Shown: one piece after another, positions 1 to 5,709 of the stretch | Layout of the letters: the number at the start of each line of letters is the position of its first letter | Numbering within the stretch: the stretch's first letter is position 1 | From: JBCBTJ01 sp964597685 | GTDB lineage: Bacteria > Pseudomonadota > Alphaproteobacteria > Caulobacterales > Hyphomonadaceae | Length of the DNA stretch: 6,900 bases | Assembly (NCBI GenBank): GCA_964597685.1 | Contig: CAZQZC010000152.1 | Span: 1-6,900, forward strand | Direction: 5' to 3' | Notes under the pieces: model-generated | What the model saw: only the letters and a program-made list of their open reading frames with translations | Told to the model about the DNA's origin: nothing | The model's database searches: none | Made by a program: the position numbers and the translations under genes

Positions 1-93
1 GAGGCCGTCAGCCGACTCAAATTCAGATGAAAGGGCTCTAGCACAGCAATCATCAAAACACCGTATGAGATTGTATTTGCGACATTGTTCATG

Positions 94-109
94 CGCCCGT
101 TTGCGGGTG
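94..109. terminator. Possible weak hairpin downstream of the minus-strand gene block
   Basis: CGCCCG, loop TTTG, then CGGGTG forms a 6-bp stem in plus-sense RNA with one G-U pair. In minus-sense RNA the second pair becomes an A-C mismatch. It lies about 60 nt beyond the stop of the last minus-strand gene. No T-run follows on either strand, so a role as intrinsic terminator is only a guess. Nothing else could be supported in 1-166: any plus-strand gene entering from the left would end at stops at 28-30 or 39-41 in two frames, and I recognise no protein there. Confidence 0.2.
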
Positions 110-166
110 TTGGTCTTGCAGCCGAGCATAAGCGAATTGGCGAGGTCTCGTTTTGCGCCCTCGCCG

Positions 167-517
167 TCAGCCCAGTCCAAGGGCCGTTTGAACCGTTTTC
201 GTCCAACCCGCGTGCACCGCGCCGTCGGCCTCGATGACTGGGCGCTTGATCAGGGTCGGGTGCGCCTGCATCAGGGCGGCGGCCTTGGCGGCGTCGACGC
301 CCTCTTTCTCCGCCGCGTCGAGCCCGCGCCAGGTGGTCGAGCGGGTGTTCAGCAAGGGCTCCCAGCCGACGGCCGCGATCCACGCCTGGATCTTTTCGGG
401 CGTCGCGCCGTCGGCGCGGACATCGTGAAAGCGGACCTGACGGCCAGCCGCCTCCAGCGCCTTCAACGCTTTACGGCATGTGTCGCAGGTCTTCAGGCCG
501 TAAAGGACGAAGCTCAT
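167..517 (-). CDS. YffB/Spx-type ArsC-family thiol reductase
   Basis: This is a cytoplasmic thioredoxin-fold protein of the ArsC/Spx superfamily, 116 residues, the usual full length for the group. The N-terminal strand leads into a CxxC site (Cys11-Asp-Thr-Cys14), followed by NTRSTTWR (57-64) and LIKRPV (89-94). These two motifs match the YffB branch, which has been described as glutathione-dependent thiol reductases, better than true arsenate reductases. No signal peptide is visible. The ATG overlaps the TGA of the upstream M23 gene by 4 nt (ATGA at 514-517), and there is no clear Shine-Dalgarno, so translation probably depends on coupling. It is the last gene of the block. Its upstream neighbours make exported Cys-containing proteins, but a cytoplasmic reductase would not act on them directly, so its membership may be incidental. 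The family assignment is firm; the substrate is unknown. Confidence 0.9.
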   Translation of the reverse strand: MSFVLYGLKTCDTCRKALKALEAAGRQVRFHDVRADGATPEKIQAWIAAVGWEPLLNTRSTTWRGLDAAEKEGVDAAKAAALMQAHPTLIKRPVIEADGAVHAGWTKTVQTALGLG

Positions 518-1599
518 GGCTGGGCGGCGGTTTCAGGGCTGACGAAGCCCTCCGTGATGCTCACGCCATCCGGGATCGGGCGAGGCGTCGATGCGACGGC
601 GACGCTCTGCTCGACCTCTTCGCCCGGCCCGCCCTCGCGACGTTCGTAAGAGGTCACAAGGGAGCTGTAAGGCGGCACGAACTCCCACCCCCCGTCGGCG
701 GTCACTTGCTTGATCTCGAAATGCAGGTGGAACGTCGTCGGCGTGCCGCCGAAATCCTTGGACACATAGCCGATCGTTTGTCCGGCGCTGACCATATCGC
801 CCAACTCCACCTCCAGCGCCTGCATATTCAGATGCAGATAGCGGTAGATCCGGCTGCCGGCGCGCACATTCACCGTATAGCGGCCGATGTTTGAGATCAG
901 GCCGTCTTCGGCGGCCACCACTTCGTAGAGCTTGCGCTCAGCGGCCGGCGTGCGCCGCAGCTGCTCGCACCCCTGGGGCGTGCCGACGCGGATATCCTGG
1001 CCGAGGTGAACACGGCTGACCGGACAATAGGTCGTGTTGAAGTTCGAAGACCGCGTCTCGCAGAAATTGTCTCGCCAGGGATAAGAATAGTTCCGGGCGT
1101 CGCACTCGTCGCCGCCGCCGATGCCGCCGCCGAAATTCCAGACCTGGGATTGCGGGTAGGCGGGCGCGCTCTTGATCGGGAACACCATGTCCGGCGCGAA
1201 AACCGTCCGGTCCGGCGCCCCAGTGCCCGATCCGGCGAGCAAGGCGCCAGGTGCGAAATAGGAAAAGGTCGGGGCCGGCGGCGGCGCAGGTTCTGGCTCT
1301 GGCTCTGGCTCAGAGGGAGGCGGCGCTGGCGCCGGATCGGTGTCCTCAACCGGGGTTGGATCGGGCTCCGTCTCGTCCGGCGCCGGCATGGGAAAGGGTT
1401 CAGGCGCTTCGTCGCCGCCCTGGGCGTCGTCGCTTGCATCGCCGGGAGCCTGATCGCCGGGATCTTCTTGCGGCGACGGCGTCGGCGCTGCGTCAGGCTT
1501 GGCGTCGTTTGGGTGCTCGCGGCCCGGGATACGCACCGCGTCGCAGGCCCCGATACCCAGTGCGACCGCAAGCGCGGCGCTCCCCCAATAGCGTTTCAT
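514..1599 (-). CDS. M23 (LytM-type) peptidase lipoprotein with acidic Pro-rich linker
   Basis: This is a predicted envelope lipoprotein of 361 residues. The signal peptide ends in lipobox I-G-A-Cys19 with Asp20 at +2. Residues about 30-110 form a low-complexity linker rich in Pro, Glu and Asp, including an EP repeat at 98-104. The C-terminal half is an M23 domain with the HxxxD site (His198, Asp202), YLHL (His256) and HLHFE (His291, His293), so the expected zinc and catalytic residues are all present. M23 enzymes are zinc endopeptidases that usually cut peptidoglycan cross-bridges. Because the motifs are intact, this is probably an active enzyme rather than an EnvC/NlpD-like activator. Cys166, 180, 192 and 211 sit before and around the HxxxD motif and could form disulfides. 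A tail of about 45 residues after the domain is unassigned. The ATG shares one base with the upstream stop (TGATG), and GAGG lies about 8 nt upstream. Peptidoglycan as substrate is inferred from the family. Confidence 0.9.
   Translation of the reverse strand: MKRYWGSAALAVALGIGACDAVRIPGREHPNDAKPDAAPTPSPQEDPGDQAPGDASDDAQGGDEAPEPFPMPAPDETEPDPTPVEDTDPAPAPPPSEPEPEPEPAPPPAPTFSYFAPGALLAGSGTGAPDRTVFAPDMVFPIKSAPAYPQSQVWNFGGGIGGGDECDARNYSYPWRDNFCETRSSNFNTTYCPVSRVHLGQDIRVGTPQGCEQLRRTPAAERKLYEVVAAEDGLISNIGRYTVNVRAGSRIYRYLHLNMQALEVELGDMVSAGQTIGYVSKDFGGTPTTFHLHFEIKQVTADGGWEFVPPYSSLVTSYERREGGPGEEVEQSVAVASTPRPIPDGVSITEGFVSPETAAQP
1289..1312. repeat. Hexanucleotide tandem repeat in the M23 linker
   Basis: Four consecutive hexamers read GGTTCT, GGCTCT, GGCTCT and GGCTCA on the plus strand. 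In the minus-strand gene they encode Glu-Pro dipeptides of the spacer between lipid anchor and peptidase domain. Gain or loss of a unit keeps the frame, so it would change only linker length. Confidence 0.75.
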
Positions 1600-2207
1600 C
1601 AGCGCGTCCTCGCGACAACCAGGCCTTCTGCGACCGAAAGCGCTTCGGCCTCGTCAATGCAAGTGCCCGTCTCGGCGTCGATTTCATTGCACTCGAATTC
1701 GATCAGATAGTCCGCGCCGTAACGCGATAGAGCCACCTGCGCGCCAGCGGCCGTCGCCGTGAACCGGGGCGCGTCGTCGCGTTCGCCCCGCGGCTTGCCT
1801 TCGACGAGCTCGACCTCGCTCGTCCCGTTCAAGACGATGTCGTATCGGGCGCCCGGATAGGATGCGAAGTAGCCGTCAGGCAATTCCCGGATCATTGGGC
1901 CGCGGGTGGCCGACTGGGGAATCACGATCCCGCTCGGCAGCAAGACCGGCACCTTCGGCGGCGCGCCGGCGGCGGACTGGATCGTCACGTCGCCGGCCTC
2001 GCGATCGGTCCGGGATGCAAAGTCAGCCCGGGCGGCGGACCAATCGATCTCGCTGTCGACGACCTCGACCTCGGGCTGCGCTGGAGCCGCCGGCGATGGA
2101 GACGCCGTCGCAGCTTCAGGCTCGGTCGGCCCTGTGTCCGCGTCGTTCAGGAGGCCGTCGCAGCCAGCCACGACCATTGCCGCTGCGATCAAAATTCGCC
2201 ATGTCAT
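1599..2207 (-). CDS. Small lipoprotein of unknown family
   Basis: I do not recognise this 202-residue protein. The N-terminus is a clear lipoprotein signal with lipobox V-A-G-Cys16 and Asp17 at +2. A Pro/Ala/Glu-rich spacer (about 27-50) follows, then a compact region (about 55-200) predicted to be mostly beta, with segments such as VPVLLPSGIVIP (87-98), DGYFASYPGARYDIVLNGT (112-130) and YLIEFECNEID (168-178). Cys174 and Cys184 bracket a short acidic loop and could pair. No catalytic motif is visible. Its ATG overlaps the TGA of the prosegment-like gene (ATGA at 2204-2207), and it has a strong AAGGAGG ribosome site at good spacing. It could be a structural or accessory partner of the two proteases it is cotranscribed with; that is inference from position only. 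Confidence 0.85.
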   Translation of the reverse strand: MTWRILIAAAMVVAGCDGLLNDADTGPTEPEAATASPSPAAPAQPEVEVVDSEIDWSAARADFASRTDREAGDVTIQSAAGAPPKVPVLLPSGIVIPQSATRGPMIRELPDGYFASYPGARYDIVLNGTSEVELVEGKPRGERDDAPRFTATAAGAQVALSRYGADYLIEFECNEIDAETGTCIDEAEALSVAEGLVVARTR

Positions 2208-2821
2208 TCAGAGCCTCCTTCAGGGCGCGCCTGATAATCCGGATCCGCGTATCGTACACTGTCGACCCCCTGCAGCCGGTCGCGAAACGCCTTGACCGCC
2301 GACGGCGACGCATCGACGGAGTCTTCGCAATCTTCGCACCGCAAGATCAGCTCGCCCGAATAAGAGACGTCGGTAAGCGACATGCAGGCGAAATCAGGAT
2401 TGTCCGCCGCCCAATCTTGAAAGGCGCGTTTGGCGGCGTCCGCGTCCCGACGGAAAACACGCGCCAAATCGTCCAAAATCGGGTCGCCCTTCAAGCGAAC
2501 GATAAAGTGCGCGCCGCGGGGCGGGGCCGCTTTCGCTCCAAGCGGCGGTATGGCGGGCAGCGTCGGCGCGCTTTGTATTGACACGCGCGGCGCGGATTGG
2601 GGGCGATATTGGGCTTCGGGCTCGCCTGCGGGCGGCGCGTCAGTGTCCGGACTGGACGGCGCGTCAAGCGCGGCCTCCGCTTTTAGCGGACGCGTCTCCT
2701 CTCGCCCCACGTCGGAAGACGCAACCAAGGCGAGCCCGCCGGCGGCGGTGATCATGACCACAAGACCGGCCAGACCTAAGGGCCCGCCAAGGTGCGGCGA
2801 AGACAGTGGATTTTGCGCCAT
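2204..2821 (-). CDS. Membrane-anchored free-standing I9-like (subtilisin prosegment-like) protein
   Basis: This 205-residue protein has one hydrophobic segment (about 13-35), a disordered Pro/Ala/Glu linker (about 40-100) and a domain of about 95 residues. The domain runs FIVRLKGDP (106-114), a helix (about 117-140), two strands (about 146-162), a second helix (172-184) and a last strand ending VRYADPDYQA (189-198). This order (beta-alpha-beta-beta-alpha-beta with a final YxxPDY-like motif) is that of the peptidase inhibitor I9 / subtilisin prosegment fold. No protease domain follows. Cys146 and a CxxC (Cys162, Cys165) are present. It starts 25 nt after the S8 protease stop and has its own GAGGAGG ribosome site. 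A role as chaperone or inhibitor in trans for that protease is inferred. The hydrophobic segment could be an uncleaved anchor or a cleaved signal peptide; no lipobox is seen. The fold call rests on pattern reading, not on a profile search. Confidence 0.75.
   Translation of the reverse strand: MAQNPLSSPHLGGPLGLAGLVVMITAAGGLALVASSDVGREETRPLKAEAALDAPSSPDTDAPPAGEPEAQYRPQSAPRVSIQSAPTLPAIPPLGAKAAPPRGAHFIVRLKGDPILDDLARVFRRDADAAKRAFQDWAADNPDFACMSLTDVSYSGELILRCEDCEDSVDASPSAVKAFRDRLQGVDSVRYADPDYQARPEGGSE
2208..2220 (-). promoter_or_regulatory. Strong ribosome binding site of the unknown lipoprotein gene
   Basis: AAGGAGG (2214-2220, minus strand) lies 6 nt before the ATG. It sits inside the end of the prosegment-like gene, so the lipoprotein can be translated independently as well as by coupling through the ATGA overlap. 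Confidence 0.75.
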
Positions 2822-2833
2822 CGCCGCCTCCTC
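2822..2833 (-). promoter_or_regulatory. Ribosome binding site of the I9-like gene
   Basis: GAGGAGG (2827-2833, minus strand) is 5 nt before the ATG at 2821, within the 25-nt gap after the S8 protease stop. It supports this start codon and strong independent translation of the prosegment-like protein. Confidence 0.75.
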
Positions 2834-2846
2834 GCGGTCAAACCGG

Positions 2847-4874
2847 TCACTCAGCGAGGTTTGCGAGATTCAGGAGCCCGCCGCAAGGCAACGCACACAT
2901 CGTCTCGTCCCCCTCGATGGGCGTTCCGCCCGACGCTACGTCGCTGCACGGCCGCGCGCATTGCGCAGCATCTCGCCGATCCAGCGATCCGAGCAGCGTT
3001 GCGCGAAGCTCCGGCCCGGTCAATGCCGGGTCTGCGGACTTGATAAGCGCCAAGGCGGCCGACACGTGGGGCGCCGACATGGACGTGCCTTGCTCGTAGG
3101 CGTAATAGCACGACGCGATCGGCTCATTGGACAACGGGTCGAGACAATTGTCGGCGAGCTTGGTCGACAGGACGCCGTCCGGCCGGCCGTCCCCATTGTC
3201 GTCACGGCTCAGATCGCCGCCAGGCGCCAGCACGTCCACCTCGTCGCCGAAGTTCGAATAGGGCGCCAAATGGCCGCGAAGGTCGCCGGCCGCCGCCGTG
3301 ATGACATTGTTGCATCCGCCGGGCGCGTAGAAGCGCGTCGACACTTGCGCATTGCCGGCCGCCGAGACGACGACGACGCCCCGCTCGGTTACGGAATCAA
3401 TCGCATCCTGGAGCGAGGCCGGGCAGAATTCGAACAGGCCGATGGAGAGGTTGATGATGTCGGCTGGGTTTTCGTTCCAAACCTCGCGCCCCTCGTCGTC
3501 GATCGCTGGGATTAAGCCGCCCGCCCAACGGATCGCATCGTTGATGTCGGACAGGCGTCCGCCGCATTTCCCAAGCGCGCGCACCGGCACGATCTTCACC
3601 GCCCAAGCGCCGCCGGCGACCCCGGCTTCATTGTTCGTGGCCGCCGCGCCGATCGTCCCGGCGACATGGGTGCCGTGAAACGTGTCCTCCGCGAAGGGAT
3701 CGTTCGGGTCGCACAGATCGCCGGGATCGTTCGGATCCGGATCGCGGCCGTCCCCGTCGTTTCCAACCTCCGGATCAGCGACCATGTCCCAGCCCGGCGC
3801 CACATTGGCCGACGTTGCGATGTCCGGGTGGTCCAATTGCAAACCGGTGTCGACAACCGCCACGACCACATTCGGCGACCCTTGATTGGAGCGCTGCGTC
3901 CAAAAGTCGACGAAGCCCGCCCCGCCGGGGGCCTCGCCCTCGCCGTCCCCATTGCTCTGAAAGTGCCATTGCAGCGACCAAAGCGGATCGTCAGGCGTTG
4001 TCGCGACCTCGCCAAATGTCGGAATTCGAGGACGGCGGGCGAATTGGTGGTCGAAGATGAAGTCCTTCTCCACGTATTCGAACTCTGAGGAGTCCCGCAG
4101 CGACTTGATCAAGCATTCCGTGGCCAGCACCGGATCCGAGCGCATCGTGTCCCGGCTGGGCGTATCGGGACATTCCCGCGGCACGTTTTCAGCCCAGGAC
4201 CGCTCGCGCAGCTGAGCCAGACGGTCGCGCACTCGGCTTGGACGGCCCTGGGTGGGATCGACGCCGAGCTCCCAGAAATTGATGATCATTTGGCCGGAAC
4301 GGGAGGCCTGCACCGTACCGTCGACGCCGAGCTTCTCCATCGTATCCAGCATTTTCGTCCGCGCGTCCGCCTGCACTTCGACCTTCCAGCCGTCGAGGGC
4401 TTCCCGACGCGCCAAGGCCTTCTCCCGCAGGTCGCGGAATGTCGGCGGCGACGGCGCGGCCGCCTCCAGGCCGCTTTCGTCGACTGACGCCTCCTCGGAG
4501 GCGGCCTCGTCTTGGCGGTCCACAATCGCCGGCGCCTGGACGGAGGGCAGCGACCGCGCCTCAAGGACCGCGAACTCCTTGGGCTTCGCAATGATCGACC
4601 CGACGACAAACCGACTGCTCGCCGGGACGACCGGCGCGTCCGTCGCCTCTTGGATGACGCCGGCGAGCGCCCTATCGGCCATGTCGACCCGGGCCATCAT
4701 GGACCGGGGATCCGTCGGCGGCTTATCGCCTGTGACCTGATCAATCGCAGCCTCTATGAGGCCCCGGGCGTTATCGGCGCGTTCTTCTTGTCGGTCGCAA
4801 GCCGACACCAGCAAGAGAGACGACAGGAGCCCCCCCGCCGCCAGACGCCGCCGCATCCGATATCCACCCGCCAT
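2847..4874 (-). CDS. S8 (subtilisin-family) serine protease lipoprotein
   Basis: This is an envelope serine protease of 675 residues. The signal peptide (RMRRR, then a hydrophobic run) ends in lipobox V-S-A-Cys26 with Asp27 at +2. An unassigned region (27 to about 185) follows. A prosegment (about 190-277) begins QMIINFWELG and ends EYVEKDFIFDHQ. The catalytic domain starts near DPLWSLQWHF (296) and has Asp342 (VVDTG), His400 (HGTHVAG), oxyanion Asn508 (AAGN) and Ser598 (GTSMSAP), so the triad is complete. An Asp-rich loop (372-386) and a DxNGDGxxDG stretch (558-567) look calcium-binding. Twelve cysteines besides Cys26 suggest disulfides; four form twin CAxPC motifs at the C-terminus. The ATG at 4874 has GGAGG 5 nt upstream and is preferred over an in-frame TTG at 4901. 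It is the first gene of the block. Substrate is unknown. Confidence 0.95.
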   Translation of the reverse strand: MAGGYRMRRRLAAGGLLSSLLLVSACDRQEERADNARGLIEAAIDQVTGDKPPTDPRSMMARVDMADRALAGVIQEATDAPVVPASSRFVVGSIIAKPKEFAVLEARSLPSVQAPAIVDRQDEAASEEASVDESGLEAAAPSPPTFRDLREKALARREALDGWKVEVQADARTKMLDTMEKLGVDGTVQASRSGQMIINFWELGVDPTQGRPSRVRDRLAQLRERSWAENVPRECPDTPSRDTMRSDPVLATECLIKSLRDSSEFEYVEKDFIFDHQFARRPRIPTFGEVATTPDDPLWSLQWHFQSNGDGEGEAPGGAGFVDFWTQRSNQGSPNVVVAVVDTGLQLDHPDIATSANVAPGWDMVADPEVGNDGDGRDPDPNDPGDLCDPNDPFAEDTFHGTHVAGTIGAAATNNEAGVAGGAWAVKIVPVRALGKCGGRLSDINDAIRWAGGLIPAIDDEGREVWNENPADIINLSIGLFEFCPASLQDAIDSVTERGVVVVSAAGNAQVSTRFYAPGGCNNVITAAAGDLRGHLAPYSNFGDEVDVLAPGGDLSRDDNGDGRPDGVLSTKLADNCLDPLSNEPIASCYYAYEQGTSMSAPHVSAALALIKSADPALTGPELRATLLGSLDRRDAAQCARPCSDVASGGTPIEGDETMCALPCGGLLNLANLAE

Positions 4875-4884
4875 TCGCGCCTCC
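4875..4884 (-). promoter_or_regulatory. Ribosome binding site that fixes the S8 protease start
   Basis: GGAGG (4880-4884, minus strand) lies 5 nt upstream of the ATG at 4874. The longer reading from TTG at 4901 would put this site inside the gene and add nine residues before the signal peptide, so the ATG is chosen. Confidence 0.75.
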
Positions 4885-4899
4885 AAAGGACTTTTCCAC

Positions 4900-4916
4900 A
4901 ACCGCTTTGTGCGGTT
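4900..4916. promoter_or_regulatory. Perfect inverted repeat upstream of the S8 protease gene
   Basis: AACCGC, spacer TTTGT, GCGGTT: 6-bp arms with no mismatch, ending about 25 bp before the protease start. In minus-sense RNA it would be a small 5'-leader hairpin just before the ribosome site; in DNA it could be an operator. No regulator is identifiable. I could not call a convincing -35/-10 pair for either divergent gene in 4875-5001. Confidence 0.4.
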
Positions 4917-4930
4917 ACCCTAAGCGTGTG

Positions 4931-4969
4931 TCGCCGATATGGCGAGGCGCTCGTCTGGGATTGGCCCAG
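4931..4969. promoter_or_regulatory. Two further short inverted repeats in the divergent intergenic region
   Basis: TCGCC-GATAT-GGCGA (4931-4945) and CTGGG-ATTGG-CCCAG (4955-4969) are perfect 5-bp inverted repeats, each with a 5-nt centre. Together with the repeat at 4900-4916 they form a row of three between the divergent S8 and sirtuin genes. Arm sequences differ, and short palindromes are common in GC-rich DNA, so an operator role is tentative. Confidence 0.3.
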
Positions 4970-5001
4970 CTCCTGAAGTCTTTGTCGCCGGACGTTGCCG
5001 A

Positions 5002-5709
5002 ATGCCCCGACCTCCCATTGTCATTTTGACCGGCGCGGGCGTTTCGGCCGAAAGCGGGCTCGGCACGTTTCGGGACCGCGACGGGATTTGGACCAAGTAT
5101 CCTCTGGAAGACCTCGCCACGCCGGAGGGGTTCGAGCGGAATCCAGACTTCGTCCAAGGCTTCTATAACGACCGGCGCGCCCAATTGAAGACGGCCCAGG
5201 CGAATGCGGCTCACCACGCCCTCGCGCGTCTGGAGGCCGCCTGGGGCGACAAACCATTTCTCCTCGTTACGCAGAATGTGGACAATCTGCACGAACAGGC
5301 CGGCTCAGAGCGCGTCGCCCATATGCACGGCGAATTGGCCAAGGCGCTTTGCCGGGCTTGTGGCGCCTCTCTCCCATGGGATGGCGACATCGAGGCGGGA
5401 TCAACCTGCACAGCCTGTGGTCGGACGGGCCTGTTGCGTCCAGACGTCGTCTGGTTCGGCGAGATCCCCTATCACATGGAGGCGATACAAAAGGCGCTCT
5501 TCCAATGCGACGTCTTCGTGTCCATTGGAACAAGCGGCGAGGTGTATCCCGCCGCAGGCTTCGTTCAGTTGGCCAAGCGCGCCGGCGCGCGCACGGTGGA
5601 GCTGAACCTCGAACCCTCTGAGAACGCCCATATGTTCGACGAGGCCCTCTACGGCCCGGCGAGCGAGGTGGCGCCGGACTGGGTGGCGCGTCAGCTGTCG
5701 GAGGGGTGA
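5002..5709 (+). CDS. cobB: NAD-dependent protein deacylase (CobB-type sirtuin)
   Basis: Sirtuins remove acyl groups from protein lysines using NAD+, giving nicotinamide and O-acyl-ADP-ribose. The 235-residue protein is full length for the bacterial class. It has the NAD-binding GAGVSAESG (11-19), QNVDNLH (91-97), catalytic His109 in HMHGE, a zinc site Cys117/Cys120 and Cys136/Cys139, GTSGEVYPA (176-184) and NLEPS (202-206). Tyr55 and Arg58 in FYNDRR match the Tyr-x-x-Arg pair of SIRT5/CobB enzymes that bind succinyl-lysine, so desuccinylase activity is likely besides deacetylation. The ATG at 5002 gives the normal family N-terminus directly before the first strand. An in-frame ATG at 4939 would add 21 atypical residues and lacks a ribosome site. 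The site before 5002 is weak too (GGAC about 8 nt upstream). The 3' end overlaps the convergent metallopeptidase gene by 19 bp. It acts in the cytoplasm. Confidence 0.95.
   Translation: MPRPPIVILTGAGVSAESGLGTFRDRDGIWTKYPLEDLATPEGFERNPDFVQGFYNDRRAQLKTAQANAAHHALARLEAAWGDKPFLLVTQNVDNLHEQAGSERVAHMHGELAKALCRACGASLPWDGDIEAGSTCTACGRTGLLRPDVVWFGEIPYHMEAIQKALFQCDVFVSIGTSGEVYPAAGFVQLAKRAGARTVELNLEPSENAHMFDEALYGPASEVAPDWVARQLSEG

Noticed and set aside
1..166. Possible tRNA, small RNA or gene end at the left edge
   Set aside because: No cloverleaf, no convincing coding frame and no T-run terminator could be found.
167..517. True arsenate reductase with an arsenic resistance operon
   Set aside because: The CxxC site and the NTRSTTWR/LIKRPV motifs point to the YffB branch, and no arsenic transporter or ArsR regulator is nearby.
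65..649. Plus-strand open frame of 194 codons over the YffB-like gene
   Set aside because: The opposite strand carries a complete YffB/ArsC protein with all family motifs, and this frame shows no domain.
514..1599. M23 protein as a catalytically dead amidase activator (EnvC/NlpD-like)
   Set aside because: His198, Asp202, His291 and His293 are all present, whereas such activators lack part of the zinc site.
2430..3515. Long plus-strand open frame opposite the S8 and I9-like genes (361 codons)
   Set aside because: It lies antisense to two genes with clear motifs, encodes low-complexity Arg/Ala/Ser-rich sequence and has no recognisable domain. It is a typical shadow frame in GC-rich DNA.
4875..4901. 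Nine-residue N-terminal extension of the S8 protease from a TTG codon
   Set aside because: It would swallow the GGAGG ribosome site and add residues ahead of a normal lipoprotein signal peptide; ATG at 4874 fits better.
4939..5001. Upstream in-frame ATG for the sirtuin
   Set aside because: It adds 21 residues with no family counterpart and lacks a ribosome site; the product from 5002 starts where CobB-type sirtuins start.
5611..5625. Second GAAC-N7-GAAC match, inside the sirtuin gene
   Set aside because: It falls on codons of the conserved NLEPS motif near the 3' end, far from any start codon, so it is most likely a chance match.
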